64,000 bases of DNA from Streptococcus phocae (GCF_001302265.1 NZ_LHQM01000010.1:124001-188000); one strand, 5' to 3'. Positions 17,893 to 30,621 are shown, counted from the first letter of the stretch. Notes: generated from the sequence alone by a model not told the origin. Numbers and translations are program-made.

Positions 17893-19089
17893 ATGTCAGA
17901 ACGTAAACTTTTCACGTCTGAATCAGTATCTGAAGGGCACCCAGATAAGATTGCAGACCAAATTTCAGATGCTATTTTAGACGCTATTTTAGCAAAAGAT
18001 CCAGAAGCCCATGTGGCTGCAGAAACTTGTGTCTATACTGGGTCTGTCCATGTGTTTGGTGAGGTTTCAACCACTGCCTACATAGATATTAATCGAGTGG
18101 TGCGTGATACGATTGCTGAAATTGGCTATACAGAAGCAGAATATGGCTTTTCAGCTGATTCAGTAGGGGTACATCCATCTCTTGTTGAACAATCTGTTGA
18201 CATTGCCCAAGGGGTTAATGAAGCGCTTGAAGTCCGCGAAGGAGAAACAGATAACCTTAGTCTTATTGGTGCTGGGGACCAGGGATTGATGTTTGGTTTT
18301 GCTGTTGATGAAACACCAGAATTAATGCCCTTACCTATTTCGCTGTCTCACCAATTGGTACGCCATTTGGCAGAACTACGCAAATCTGGTACAATTTCCT
18401 ATCTCCGACCAGATGCCAAGTCTCAGGTCACTGTGGAATACGACGAAAACGATAAGCCTGTTCGTGTGGACACGGTTGTTATTTCAACCCAACATGACCC
18501 AGAAGTAACTAACGAGCAAATTCGTAGGGATATGATTGAGCAAGTCATTAAAGTAGTTATTCCTGAACAGTACCTTGATGATGAGACGAAATTCTTTATT
18601 AATCCTACAGGGCGTTTTGTCATTGGAGGTCCGCAAGGAGACTCTGGTTTGACAGGGCGTAAAATCATTGTGGACACTTATGGAGGGTATTCTCGTCACG
18701 GTGGTGGTGCCTTTTCTGGAAAAGATGCGACCAAGGTTGACCGCTCAGCCTCTTATGCTGCACGCTACATTGCTAAAAACATTGTTGCAGCCAAATTAGC
18801 GACCAAAGTTGAGGTGCAACTAGCTTATGCTATTGGTGTGGCTCAGCCGGTTTCTGTTCGAGTAGATACTTTTGGAACTTCATCTGTTTCAGAAGGTGAT
18901 TTAGAAGCAGCAGTCCGTCAAGTGTTTGACTTGCGTCCTGCAGGCATTATTAAAATGCTTGACTTGAAACGTCCTATTTACAAACAAACAGCTGCTTACG
19001 GGCACATGGGCAGAACAGATATTGATTTGCCGTGGGAAAAAACAGATAAAACAGTAGCACTCAACGAAGCCCTTCAAAAGTTAGCTTAA
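17893..19089 (+). CDS. metK: S-adenosylmethionine synthetase
   Basis: MetK makes S-adenosylmethionine from methionine and ATP. It has 398 residues, the usual length. Motifs: [17 protein letters not shown] with the catalytic histidine at about 17, [12 protein letters not shown] near 120, and the phosphate-binding loop [16 protein letters not shown] near 275. The start is the ATG following an unusual all-G ribosome binding site, which is part of the riboswitch described for the leader. Translation is predicted to be shut off by its own product. Confidence 0.98.
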   Translation: MSERKLFTSESVSEGHPDKIADQISDAILDAILAKDPEAHVAAETCVYTGSVHVFGEVSTTAYIDINRVVRDTIAEIGYTEAEYGFSADSVGVHPSLVEQSVDIAQGVNEALEVREGETDNLSLIGAGDQGLMFGFAVDETPELMPLPISLSHQLVRHLAELRKSGTISYLRPDAKSQVTVEYDENDKPVRVDTVVISTQHDPEVTNEQIRRDMIEQVIKVVIPEQYLDDETKFFINPTGRFVIGGPQGDSGLTGRKIIVDTYGGYSRHGGGAFSGKDATKVDRSASYAARYIAKNIVAAKLATKVEVQLAYAIGVAQPVSVRVDTFGTSSVSEGDLEAAVRQVFDLRPAGIIKMLDLKRPIYKQTAAYGHMGRTDIDLPWEKTDKTVALNEALQKLA

Positions 19090-19103
19090 TCATTAGTTTA
19101 AGT

Positions 19104-19138
19104 CAAAGACAGAAATTTCATTTTTCTGTCTTTTTTTG
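19104..19138 (+). terminator. Terminator of metK
   Basis: An 11-bp stem (19105-19115 with 19123-19133) is followed by seven T residues. Confidence 0.85.
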
Positions 19139-19266
19139 TTATCAGCTCTTACCTCTTGATATTACCACTAGAGAGATTAAAATCATCAGAGACAAAGAAT
19201 TGTAATTAACGACTAAGTGTGATAAAATGAAAAGGTTGAATTCTAGTATAAGAAAGTTTTGGATGA

Positions 19267-20526
19267 ATGAGAAAAATTGTTATTAATGGTGGTATCCCCT
19301 TAAAAGGGGAAGTGGCCATCTCAGGTGCAAAAAATAGTGTCGTTGCTCTAATTCCAGCCATTATCTTGGCAGATGATGTGGTTACTCTTGATGGTGTCCC
19401 TGCTATTAGTGATGTGGACAGTTTGATTGAGATTGTAGAGCTTATGGGTGCTAAAGTTACTTATAAAGGCGATTCTTTAGAAATTGACCCTCGAGAGGTT
19501 CAAAATATCCCAATGCCTTATGGAAAAATCAATAGCTTAAGAGCTTCCTACTATTTTTATGGGAGTCTTTTAGGGCGCTTTGGTCAAGCCGTTGTTGGCT
19601 TACCTGGTGGTTGCGATTTAGGACCTAGGCCTATTGACCTTCATCTGAAAGCTTTTGAAGCTATGGGTGCCAAAGTAACCTACGAAGGCCAGCACATGCG
19701 TTTATCTACGAATGGTGCACCCTTAAAAGGTGCCCATATTTACATGGATACTGTCAGTGTAGGAGCTACCATTAATACCATGATTGCTGCTGCTAAGGCA
19801 CAGGGAAAAACAATCATTGAAAATGCAGCTAGAGAGCCAGAAATTATTGACGTCGCAACCTTGTTAAATAATATGGGGGCTCATATCCGTGGTGCTGGGA
19901 CCAATATCATCACGATAGAAGGCGTTGAAAAGCTTCATGGAACGAGGCACCAAGTGATACCAGACCGTATCGAGGCAGGGACTTACATCGCCCTAGCTGC
20001 AGCTGTGGGCGGTGGGATAAAAATCACAAATGTCCTCTATGAGCATTTGGAAAGTTTTATTGCCAAACTAGAAGAGATGGGTGTCAGAATGACCGTCGAA
20101 GAAGACTCTGTCTTTGTTGAAAAGCAAGAGTCGCTAAAGGCTGTCACGATTAAAACCTCCCCTTATCCAGGGTTTGCCACAGACTTGCAGCAACCTTTGA
20201 CTCCCTTGTTGCTAACGGCACAAGGGCGAGGCAGCGTTATTGATACCATCTATGAAAAGCGCATCAATCACGTTGCTGAGTTGGCACGTATGGGTGCTGA
20301 TATTTCGGTCTTGGGAGGACAGATTGTCTACCACGGTCCAAATCAATTAAGCGGCGCTCAGGTGAAAGCTACAGATTTGCGAGCAGGTGCTTCGCTCGTG
20401 ATTGCAGGCTTGATGGCACAAGGACAAACAGAAATTACAAATATCGAATTTATCCTGCGTGGTTATGCGAATATCATTGACAAATTACAAGCATTGGGTG
20501 CAGATATAAAACTAATCGAAGAATAA
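19267..20526 (+). CDS. murA: UDP-N-acetylglucosamine 1-carboxyvinyltransferase
   Basis: MurA transfers enolpyruvate to UDP-GlcNAc, the first committed step of peptidoglycan synthesis. It has 419 residues. The fosfomycin-target cysteine is in [14 protein letters not shown] near residue 117, and the N-terminal substrate site is [13 protein letters not shown]. Low-GC Gram-positives carry two paralogues (MurA1 and MurA2/MurZ); which one this is cannot be decided here with certainty. The ribosome binding site is weak (TTTGGATG). A small terminator hairpin follows. Confidence 0.95.
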   Translation: MRKIVINGGIPLKGEVAISGAKNSVVALIPAIILADDVVTLDGVPAISDVDSLIEIVELMGAKVTYKGDSLEIDPREVQNIPMPYGKINSLRASYYFYGSLLGRFGQAVVGLPGGCDLGPRPIDLHLKAFEAMGAKVTYEGQHMRLSTNGAPLKGAHIYMDTVSVGATINTMIAAAKAQGKTIIENAAREPEIIDVATLLNNMGAHIRGAGTNIITIEGVEKLHGTRHQVIPDRIEAGTYIALAAAVGGGIKITNVLYEHLESFIAKLEEMGVRMTVEEDSVFVEKQESLKAVTIKTSPYPGFATDLQQPLTPLLLTAQGRGSVIDTIYEKRINHVAELARMGADISVLGGQIVYHGPNQLSGAQVKATDLRAGASLVIAGLMAQGQTEITNIEFILRGYANIIDKLQALGADIKLIEE

Positions 20527-20554
20527 CAGAAGCGTCGTTAGACGGTTCGCTGAG

Positions 20555-20582
20555 GTAGCCTTTCCCAAGGGGCTACTTTTTT
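20555..20582 (+). terminator. Terminator of murA
   Basis: Arms GTAGCC (20555-20560) and GGCTAC (20571-20576) are followed by a T run. Inner pairing of CCC with GGG strengthens the stem. Confidence 0.7.
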
Positions 20583-20685
20583 GTGTTTAAAGGAGTCGTT
20601 GTTATTGAAAATGCAAACCAGTTCTTGCTTTTGCAATTTTTGAAAATATAATATTGAAAACAGTAAGATTTTCAACAAAAACAAC

Positions 20686-20737
20686 TAGTGATAAATCACT
20701 ATAGGTGATAGAAAAATCCGTGACTATTTGGTATAAT
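20686..20737 (+). promoter_or_regulatory. Promoter with candidate palindromic operator for the GNAT-CBS-map-yihY operon
   Basis: A perfect 7+7 palindrome (TAGTGAT-AA-ATCACTA, 20686-20701) sits about 30 bp upstream of an extended -10 (TTGGTATAAT, TATAAT at 20732-20737). It is placed where an activator or repressor could touch the -35 region. I do not recognise the binding protein. Confidence 0.45.
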
Positions 20738-20769
20738 GGTTGTAATATAGGCATTTTGAGAGGTGACTC

Positions 20770-21324
20770 ATGGATTTCTGGATTCAGTTAGCTAGGTTTG
20801 CTCGTTTTGAAACACAACGCTTGCAATTTCGCCCTTTTCAATACACTGATTTTCAGGATTTTCATACCATTGCTAACGATACGGAAAACCTTTCTTTTGT
20901 TTTTCCAGAGTCAATGACCAAATCAGAAAGTCAATATTTATTAACCCATGCCTTTATGAAAGAACCTCTGGGTGTGTGGCTCATTCAAGAAAAAAAGAGC
21001 CACAAAATGATTGGTGCCATTAGATTAGAAAAATATGATGCCAAGGCAGCCAGTGCAGAGATAGGTTATTTTTTGAGTAAAGCTTACTGGGGACAAGGGT
21101 TAATGCCAGAAGCGCTGAAGACCATCGTGTTTTTAGCCTTTCAAGAGTTTGGGCTCAAAAAGCTCGTCATTATAACACACTTGGAAAATGAAGCGAGTCA
21201 AAAAGTGGCACAAAAAGCTGGTTTTAAATTAAAAAAACGGTTTAAAGGCAGCGACAAACATAGTCATAAAGTACGCGATTATTTACACTATCAAATAACA
21301 ATAGGTGATTGTCATCATGAGTAA
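20770..21324 (+). CDS. GNAT-family N-acetyltransferase (RimJ/RimL type)
   Basis: 184-residue acetyltransferase of the RimJ/RimL subgroup, which acetylates protein N-termini or small amines with acetyl-CoA. The N-terminal ETQRLQFRPFQ is the typical first strand. The acetyl-CoA loop follows EIGYFLSKAYWGQGLMPEAL (around 97-116). The substrate is unknown. A GAGAGGTGA SD precedes the ATG. Its end overlaps the next gene by 8 bases, so it is the first gene of a tightly packed operon. Confidence 0.85.
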   Translation: MDFWIQLARFARFETQRLQFRPFQYTDFQDFHTIANDTENLSFVFPESMTKSESQYLLTHAFMKEPLGVWLIQEKKSHKMIGAIRLEKYDAKAASAEIGYFLSKAYWGQGLMPEALKTIVFLAFQEFGLKKLVIITHLENEASQKVAQKAGFKLKKRFKGSDKHSHKVRDYLHYQITIGDCHHE

Positions 21325-22600
21325 ACATCAGGAAATTTTGGACTATTTAGAAAAACTGGCTATCGGAAAGCGCGTTAGCGTCAGAAGCATCTCTAACCAT
21401 ATGAAAGTTAGTGATGGCACAGCCTATAGAGCAATCAAAGAAGCTGAAAATCGCGGAATTGTTGAAACTAAACCTCGAAGTGGGACTATTCGTATTGAAA
21501 AAAAGGTCAAGCTAAAAATTGACTGCCTTACTTATGCTGAAATTGCTAGGATAACAGACTCAGAGGTTCTAGCAGGACATGCTGGTTTGGGTGGTGAATT
21601 TAGCAAATGCGCTATCGGTGCCATGACAGAAGCACAAATTGGTCGTTACCTCGTCAAAGGAGGTCTTTTAATTGTTGGGGACCGTGATAGTATCCAGTTA
21701 TTAGCCTTAAAAAAGCACAATGCCATTTTAGTGACCGGAGGCTTTGCAGTTTCTCAAAAGGTTATTGATGTTGCCAATCATCAAGGTATGCCTGTGATGG
21801 TCACGAACTACGACACCTATACTGTGGCAACCATGATTAATCAGGCTTTGTCTAATCTAAAAATCAAGACTGATCTTAAACGGGTGAATGAAGTCCTAAC
21901 TGCTAGTGAAGATTATGGCTATCTTTATGAAGATGATACTGTTGAAACCTTTATCACTCTTATAAAAAAAGCTCGTCAGGTTAGATTTCCTGTTTTAGAC
22001 AAGGATCAAAAGGTTACTGGTGTCATTAGTATGCGTGATGTGGTTGACCAACCCTTGACGACCCGACTAGCTACAGTGATGTGTCAAAATCCAATCACAG
22101 CAAAATATGGCACGAGTCTTGTGACAGTCAGTCAAAAAATGATTGTTGAAGACTTGAATATGGTGCCAGTTGTTGATGAGGCCAATAATTTATTAGGGGT
22201 CATTACTCGAAAAAAAGCAATGGAGAGTCTGTCTAATAACCAACACGATCAACTGTATACTCATAGTGAACAAATCATATCAGCTCTTGAAGAAACCCAA
22301 GATGCCTATCAAGTTGTGATTGAACCAACGATGATTGATTGTTCTGGTAACCTATCAAAAGGTGTGTTAACTGAATTTTTAAGAGAAATTTGCATCAGAA
22401 TCCTGGCAAAAAATCATCAAAAAAATATTATTATCGAACAAATGATGATATACTTTTTACATGCTGTTCAGATTGATGACCATTTAACAATCCATCCTAA
22501 AATAACTAACGAAAATAGAAGAAGCAGCATAATTGATATTGAGATGTATGTGGGTAACCAGATCATTGCCAAAGCAATTATGACCGCAAAGCTGAATTAG
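21317..22600 (+). CDS. CBS/DRTGG/hotdog-domain regulatory protein (YtoI-like)
   Basis: A 427-residue multidomain protein. It begins with a winged-helix DNA-binding region (residues 5-65; VSVRSISNHMKVSDGTAYRAIKEAE), followed by a DRTGG-type domain (70-185), two CBS domains (about 190-310; VLDKDQKVTGVISMRDVVD and VVDEANNLLGVITRKKAM) and a C-terminal hotdog fold (315-427). The arrangement matches B. subtilis YtoI. CBS pairs usually bind adenine nucleotides, so it may be an energy-sensing regulator. The ATG at 21317 is preferred to one four codons upstream. Confidence 0.85.
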   Translation: MSKHQEILDYLEKLAIGKRVSVRSISNHMKVSDGTAYRAIKEAENRGIVETKPRSGTIRIEKKVKLKIDCLTYAEIARITDSEVLAGHAGLGGEFSKCAIGAMTEAQIGRYLVKGGLLIVGDRDSIQLLALKKHNAILVTGGFAVSQKVIDVANHQGMPVMVTNYDTYTVATMINQALSNLKIKTDLKRVNEVLTASEDYGYLYEDDTVETFITLIKKARQVRFPVLDKDQKVTGVISMRDVVDQPLTTRLATVMCQNPITAKYGTSLVTVSQKMIVEDLNMVPVVDEANNLLGVITRKKAMESLSNNQHDQLYTHSEQIISALEETQDAYQVVIEPTMIDCSGNLSKGVLTEFLREICIRILAKNHQKNIIIEQMMIYFLHAVQIDDHLTIHPKITNENRRSSIIDIEMYVGNQIIAKAIMTAKLN

Positions 22601-22614
22601 AGGAGAAATAGAAG

Positions 22615-23475
22615 ATGATAACATTAAAATCCGCCCGTGAAATCGAGGCTATGGATAGAGCTGGAGACTTTTTAGCTGGCATACATATTGGCTTGAGAGA
22701 CCTGATTAAACCAGGTGTTGACATGTGGGAAGTCGAAAAATATGTACGTCGCCGCTGCAAAGAAGACAATGTGTTGCCTTTGCAAATAGGTGTTGATGGG
22801 TACTTGATGGACTATCCTTATGCTACTTGTTGCGCTTTGAACGATGAGGTTGCTCACTCTTTTCCGCGCCATTATATTCTTAAAGAAGGAGACCTTCTCA
22901 AGGTAGATATGGTTTTGAGTGAACCGCTCGATAAAGCAGTCCTAGACGTTTCCAAGTTAGATTTTGACAACGTTTCAGAAATGAAAAAATGGACCACAGC
23001 TTATTCAGGTGGCTTAGCCGATTCTTGTTGGGCTTATGCCGTAGGTCAACCATCAGCAGAAGTCAAAAAACTAATGGATGTCACTAAAGAAGCAATGTAT
23101 CGTGGGATAGAAAAAGCCGTTGTTGGCAACCGAATTGGTGACATTGGTGCTGCTGTCCAAGAATACGCAGAAAGCCACGGCTATGGTGTTGTTCGTGACC
23201 TTGTTGGTCACGGTGTTGGGCCGACCATGCATGAAGAGCCTATGGTTCCAAACTATGGGACTCCAGGTAGAGGCCTTCGTTTGAAAGAAGGCATGGTTCT
23301 CACAGTTGAGCCAATGATTAATACTGGCACATGGGAGATTGATACAGACATGAAAACCGGCTGGTCTCACAAGACGTTAGATGGAGGTCTGTCTTGTCAG
23401 TATGAGCATCAATTTGTGATTACAAAGGATGGCCCTGTGATTTTAACCAGTCAGGGAGAAGAAAGAACCTACTAA
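22615..23475 (+). CDS. map: Methionine aminopeptidase, type I
   Basis: Map removes the initiator methionine from new proteins. At 286 residues it is longer than the 250-residue E. coli enzyme, owing to a streptococcal-type insertion around 95-125 (DVSKLDFDNVSEMKKW). Metal ligands are visible: the aspartate in LLKVDMVLS, HGVGPTMHEEP with the histidine, the glutamate in TVEPMI, and the C-terminal glutamate in QYEHQFVI. The ribosome binding site is GAGGAG. It ends one base before yihY. Confidence 0.95.
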   Translation: MITLKSAREIEAMDRAGDFLAGIHIGLRDLIKPGVDMWEVEKYVRRRCKEDNVLPLQIGVDGYLMDYPYATCCALNDEVAHSFPRHYILKEGDLLKVDMVLSEPLDKAVLDVSKLDFDNVSEMKKWTTAYSGGLADSCWAYAVGQPSAEVKKLMDVTKEAMYRGIEKAVVGNRIGDIGAAVQEYAESHGYGVVRDLVGHGVGPTMHEEPMVPNYGTPGRGLRLKEGMVLTVEPMINTGTWEIDTDMKTGWSHKTLDGGLSCQYEHQFVITKDGPVILTSQGEERTY

Positions 23476-23476
23476 A

Positions 23477-24403
23477 ATGGCCAAAAAAAAATTACTAGAT
23501 AACATTGTGTCAAAGTTTCAATACCAGCCAATTCAGGCTTTTATGAGGCATTTTCAAAGTGCTGAGATGGATTTGTCGTCTATTGCGGTAGCTTATTACC
23601 TGATTTTGACAGCTTTTCCATTAATTGTGATTGCAGCGAATATTTTTCCTTATTTGAATATTGATATTTCAGACTTGCTGCGTCTCATGAAGCAACACCT
23701 ACCGGATGATATTTACCGCTCCGCATCATCTATTGTTGTGAATATCTTTTCCAAGCCTTCTAGCAGTGTTTTGGGAGTGGCGACCTTGACAGGTCTGTGG
23801 ACCATGTCACGTAGTTTGACTTCCCTACAAAAAGCTGTTAATAAAGCTTATGGCGCTTCTGAACATCGTGATTTTTTATTGAGTCATTTAGTTGGCTTAT
23901 TAACCAGTTTGGTGATTCTTTTTCTACTGACCTTCGCCTTGATCTTTTCAACTTTTTCAAAAGCAGCGATTCAAGTTTTAAACAACCATTACCATTTGAG
24001 CGACAATGTGACCCAAGCCTTTTTATTATTGATACAGCCGGTTACAGTTGTGATTATTTTTGTCGGGCTGATGTTGCTTTATTTCTTGTTACCCAATGTT
24101 AAAATCAAAAAAATCAGGTATATTTTACCTGGGACACTTTTTACAGCATTTGTCATGACTTTTTTGAGTAATATTATTGGTAATTATGTCATGCATAACG
24201 TTGAGCGAATGGTTGATATCAAAACCTTTGGTTCGGTCATGATATTCATCATCATGTTATGGTTTATTTCATTAGCTAGGATTTTGATTTTAGGAGCTGT
24301 TTTTAACGCCACCTATCAAGAAATTGCCAGCGGTAAACTTGAAGGACGAAGTGGTGATGTCGTGACCATGATCAAAAAACGGTTAGGAAATGGTCAAGAT
24401 TAA
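23477..24403 (+). CDS. YihY/BrkB-family membrane protein
   Basis: A 308-residue integral membrane protein with about six transmembrane segments. The family opening AYYLILTAFPLIVIAANIFP (residues 39-58) and the conserved LWTMSRSLTSLQKAVNKAY region (near 107) are clear. Old names such as ribonuclease BN are wrong for this family, and no biochemical role is established. It is the last gene of the operon starting at 20770. A hairpin follows. Confidence 0.88.
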   Translation: MAKKKLLDNIVSKFQYQPIQAFMRHFQSAEMDLSSIAVAYYLILTAFPLIVIAANIFPYLNIDISDLLRLMKQHLPDDIYRSASSIVVNIFSKPSSSVLGVATLTGLWTMSRSLTSLQKAVNKAYGASEHRDFLLSHLVGLLTSLVILFLLTFALIFSTFSKAAIQVLNNHYHLSDNVTQAFLLLIQPVTVVIIFVGLMLLYFLLPNVKIKKIRYILPGTLFTAFVMTFLSNIIGNYVMHNVERMVDIKTFGSVMIFIIMLWFISLARILILGAVFNATYQEIASGKLEGRSGDVVTMIKKRLGNGQD

Positions 24404-24433
24404 GCAAAAAAGCTTTGAGTAGTTATGATAATA

Positions 24434-24465
24434 AGGGGTGAGGATGCAATCCTTGCCCTGTTTTT
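24434..24465 (+). terminator. Hairpin terminator after yihY
   Basis: Arms AGGG(G)TGAGGAT and ATCCTTGCCCT around a GCA loop are followed by TTTTT. Confidence 0.7.
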
Positions 24466-24492
24466 CATCTTATTGGATGAGTATGTGATTGA

Positions 24493-26269
<1,777 letters not shown>

Positions 26270-26398
26270 CCATAGCCATCAGGTTTACTAAATTCTGGGC
26301 ACTATTTTTTGAGACAATTTAGCCATTATAGGTTATAATAAATATACAAAACGAGAATGACAAAATAAATTGTATTGGAATACTAAGAGTTAAATCAT

Positions 26399-27787
26399 AT
26401 GAAAAGACATCAAGAAAGTGGTCTGAGTCACCATGAAGAGCTGCGCTATTTTTACCTATTGAGACATTTTCAATACTTAAGTGATAACGAAAAGCGTGAA
26501 TTTGCCTTTTTAAAGACAAAAAAAGACAGGTATGATCAGGCTTTAAGCCCCTACACAAATGAGCCAGTTGCTGATTATAATAGGCCTTACCCAGAACAAG
26601 ACTTCTTTTCATCTGATGATGGGCGCGTTATTCCTAAAGGGGTGCCAGCCTATCCGACGTCAGAAATGAGGTCTAGACGGCACAAAAAGCGCAAAGCATC
26701 AAATCATAGAGCAAGTCAAACTTATGCCACTGAAGATTTTGGTGTCCCACCACAAGGGCATACCCGAAAACACCCTAAAAAAGGGCGCTTAAAACGATTT
26801 ATGCTACTGCTGATTTTGTTGGTTTTACTGCTGATTTTAGGGATAGGCGCAATGTTTGCTAAGGGAGTGATGGACGTCTCGTCCAATAAAGCGCACTACA
26901 AACCCGCAGCTTCACAAGTCTTTCATGGCGAAGGCACAGCAGATGGAACAAATATTTTAATATTGGGATCAGACAAACGAGTCACCCAAGGCTCGACAGA
27001 TGCTCGGACAGATACGATTATGGTTGTCAATGTTGGCAATAAAGACAATCACATCAAAATGGTTTCCTTTATGAGAGACACCTTGGTCAATATCCCTGGC
27101 TATAGTTATGATAATAACTCTTCTTATGATTTGAAACTAAACGCCTCCTTTACATTAGGAGAGCAAGAAGATCACCAAGGGGCAGAGTTTGTCAGAAAAA
27201 CCCTTAAGCATAATTATGACATTGACTGTAAATATTATGTCATGGTCGACTTTGAGACCTTTGCAGAGGCGATTGATACCCTGTTTCCAAATGGTGTTAA
27301 CATCGATGCCAAATTTGCCACAGTAAATGGCGAAGCAGTTGATTCTGTAGAAGTTCCAGATGATTTACGCATGAAAGATGGGCAAGTCCCTAATCAACTG
27401 ATTGAAGTTGGTGAACAACGAATGGATGGACGCACCTTGCTCAATTATGCACGTTTTCGTAAAGATGACGAAGGCGACTATGGACGTACTGTCCGCCAAC
27501 AACAGGTCATGTCAGAAATCATTAGACAAATCAAAGACCCAACCAAGCTATTCACAGGCTCAGCAGCAATCGGCAAAATCTATGCCCTCACCTCAACTAA
27601 CGTGTCTTTCCCTTTTGTGATTAAAAATGGGGTAAAAGCATTGACTAGTGGGAAAAAAGGTGTTGAGCATGTCACTATTCCTGAAATTGGCGACTGGGTA
27701 GATGAGTATGACATGTATGGCGGCTTAGCCCTCCATATTGATTTTGACAAATACCAAAGATCCCTCGCTCAAATGGGACTCCGCTAA
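26399..27787 (+). CDS. LytR-CpsA-Psr family cell-wall glycopolymer ligase
   Basis: A type II membrane enzyme that transfers lipid-linked glycopolymers (teichoic acid, group carbohydrate or capsule) to peptidoglycan. It has 462 residues: a long charged cytoplasmic head (1-135) rich in His, Arg and Lys, one transmembrane helix (about 136-158), then the LCP domain. LCP marks are ILILGSDKR near 183, TDARTDTIMVV near 200, VSFMRDTLVNIPG near 223 and the RKDDEGDYGRTVRQQ stretch near 351. The stretch just before the ATG has no strong SD. A strong terminator follows. Confidence 0.92.
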   Translation: MKRHQESGLSHHEELRYFYLLRHFQYLSDNEKREFAFLKTKKDRYDQALSPYTNEPVADYNRPYPEQDFFSSDDGRVIPKGVPAYPTSEMRSRRHKKRKASNHRASQTYATEDFGVPPQGHTRKHPKKGRLKRFMLLLILLVLLLILGIGAMFAKGVMDVSSNKAHYKPAASQVFHGEGTADGTNILILGSDKRVTQGSTDARTDTIMVVNVGNKDNHIKMVSFMRDTLVNIPGYSYDNNSSYDLKLNASFTLGEQEDHQGAEFVRKTLKHNYDIDCKYYVMVDFETFAEAIDTLFPNGVNIDAKFATVNGEAVDSVEVPDDLRMKDGQVPNQLIEVGEQRMDGRTLLNYARFRKDDEGDYGRTVRQQQVMSEIIRQIKDPTKLFTGSAAIGKIYALTSTNVSFPFVIKNGVKALTSGKKGVEHVTIPEIGDWVDEYDMYGGLALHIDFDKYQRSLAQMGLR

Positions 27788-27790
27788 AGA

Positions 27791-27827
27791 CAAAAGGCAT
27801 CCAAGTTCTTACTTGGATGCCTTTTTG
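27791..27827 (+). terminator. Terminator of the LCP gene
   Basis: An approximately 15-bp stem (27791-27806 with 27811-27827), TCTT loop and T5 run follow directly after the stop codon. Confidence 0.88.
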
Positions 27828-27859
27828 TGATAGAGTGTTAGGGGAAAATGGAGGAGGGA

Positions 27860-28162
27860 TTATCGACCGCTAAATAAGCTACGTCCTAATGGTGAATTTA
27901 ATACGTATTCTTTTGTCCTTTCTAGATTCTTTCTAGTTATATTTCTAGAAAGTCCAGATCTACCATTTTGGTCGCCAATTGCGAAAGTTTCCATTGGAAA
28001 ACTTGGATATTTTTGCTTAATTTGTTCAATTGTAATTTTACCTGCAAAATAATCTCTAGCAACTTGATTTTTGTCAAATGTATTAGCGTTAGCATTAGTA
28101 GTAGTCCCTAATCCAATAGCAAGTAAGCTGAGGAGTGAAAATGTAAGTAGTTTCTTTTTCAT
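27860..28162 (-). CDS. Small secreted protein A, shares signal peptide with its neighbour
   Basis: 100 residues. A Sec signal peptide (residues 1-27) is followed by a basic mature part of about 73 residues with IGDQNGRSGLSRNITRKN near the middle and an Arg-rich end (LGRSLFSGR). There are no cysteines, no leader-type double glycine and no anchor, so it should be released. The first 19 codons are nearly identical to those of the gene at 28268, but the mature part is not related to that gene's product. I recognise no family. A role as a small toxin, bacteriocin-like peptide or colonisation factor is only a guess. Confidence 0.7.
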   Translation of the reverse strand: MKKKLLTFSLLSLLAIGLGTTTNANANTFDKNQVARDYFAGKITIEQIKQKYPSFPMETFAIGDQNGRSGLSRNITRKNLERTKEYVLNSPLGRSLFSGR

Positions 28163-28552
28163 GAGAAAATTCCTTTCAAATGTTATGTGTTTTTGTAATA
28201 TTTAAAAATGATTTATTGCTAAAATTATTATTTAATATGTGGTTGATAGAAGCTTTAGAAGTAGGATTTATTTAGAATAAGTCAAACGAGAAGCTAGAGT
28301 TTCTTTATCTATTGAAAAGACATTCATTAACTGATTTTTCATAACTTTCTTCTTTGCTCCCTTTCCCATAGTTATGGTAAAACCACCTGGAAAGTATACA
28401 GATTTTTCTTCACCGTAATCAAGTCTTGATACATCCCACGTTTCTGGGGTAGCGTAATAATTACTCAAATAAGTACTCGCACTTGCTGTGCTTGTCCCTA
28501 ATTCAACAGCAAGCAAGCTGAGGAGTGAAAATGTAAGTAGTTTCTTTTTCAT
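28106..28552 (-). repeat. Duplicated signal-peptide coding segment
   Basis: The 57 to 59 bases that begin each small secreted gene (28106-28162 and 28496-28552) agree in all but a few positions. The sequence beyond them diverges completely. This is a directly visible DNA repeat and suggests that the export signal was copied onto a different mature segment. Confidence 0.75.
28268..28552 (-). CDS. Small secreted protein B, paired with protein A
   Basis: 94 residues with a Sec signal peptide nearly identical to that of the gene at 27860. The mature part is about 69 residues, with a tyrosine-rich start, the segment FPGGFTITMGKGAKKK and a C-terminus ending in RLTYSK. There are no cysteines and no anchor. 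An AGAGGAATC ribosome binding site precedes the ATG. It lies 105 bp upstream of gene A on the same strand, with a further SD (GAAAGGAATT) in front of A. Family unknown. Confidence 0.7.
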   Translation of the reverse strand: MKKKLLTFSLLSLLAVELGTSTASASTYLSNYYATPETWDVSRLDYGEEKSVYFPGGFTITMGKGAKKKVMKNQLMNVFSIDKETLASRLTYSK

Positions 28553-28728
28553 TAAAAGATTCCTCTCGAATATTATTTTTATTAGAGCTTTATTATACTA
28601 TACGGTAAAACTATTTTAAAATCATCTTTTGAAGCGCTTGTTAAAAATGTGAACACGAGAATTTTTAATGTTGAGATGGTGTAAAATGAGCATTTAAGAA
28701 CTTTCCTAGCAAGGACCTTGACAAAATG

Positions 28729-28737
28729 TGGTATAAT
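28729..28737 (+). promoter_or_regulatory. Extended -10 promoter of rlmCD
   Basis: TGGTATAAT (TATAAT at 28732-28737) is followed by a leader of about 65 bases with two short hairpins (CCTG...CAGG near 28750 and GAAAC...GTTTC near 28772) before the AGGAAA ribosome binding site. The TTGACA at 28718-28723 is too close to serve as its -35. Confidence 0.55.
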
Positions 28738-28809
28738 TGGAAAGTAAGCCTGTTGATTGACTTCAGGTGAGAAACAGATGCATGTTTCAGATAGATAGGA
28801 AATAAATGA

Positions 28810-30165
<1,356 letters not shown>

Positions 30166-30190
30166 AAACCTTTGATCGAAAAGTATAAAG

Positions 30191-30216
30191 AAAAGCCTTG
30201 ATTTCAAGGCTTTTTG
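30191..30216 (+). terminator. Terminator of rlmCD
   Basis: Arms AAAAGCCTTGA and TCAAGGCTTTT, then a T run, 25 bp after the stop. The following 290 bp up to the next promoter hold no gene that I can support. Confidence 0.8.
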
Positions 30217-30504
30217 TTGTATAGGGAATAGGTATTAGAGCAAGCGGTGAAATCGAGGCAGTAGATGTGATAGTGAAAACTTAAGTCAATTTGTTTTCAT
30301 TGCCTGATGGGTGGGGATGTATGAGGGTAAGAACGGTAGATAGCTAACATATTAGCATTAAATCAATAATTTTAATCAAATAAAATAGTAGCATTATGGC
30401 TAATGCACTTTTTTGATTTCTGGTACCATAATTACTGCTGTTTGCTTTAGGGTGTCCAATTGCATTTCTATCTCTTTATTACGTTTTCGAAGAGTAATCA
30501 GCTT

Positions 30505-30561
30505 ATATATATTACATAAAGCAATATATATATTTCATAAAGAAATTTAAATTGATATAAT
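30505..30561 (+). promoter_or_regulatory. Direct-repeat operator and promoter of the XRE/DUF6773 pair
   Basis: Two 17-base copies, ATATATATTACATAAAG (30505-30521) and ATATATATTTCATAAAG (30526-30542), differ at one base and are 21 bp apart, two helical turns. The second overlaps the presumed -35 (TTTCAT at 30533-30538). A TATAAT -10 lies at 30556-30561 after a 17-bp spacer. This layout fits autoregulation by the XRE protein encoded just downstream. Confidence 0.6.
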
Positions 30562-30621
30562 TATCGTATCAAATTAAATTTGAAAATCACAAAGACTAGG
30601 AGAAATTATAAAGGAGCTATT

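Noticed and set aside
28718-28737. TTGACA followed by TATAAT before rlmCD as a standard promoter
   Set aside because: The spacing is only 8 bp, so they cannot act together; the TATAAT is taken as an extended -10 instead.
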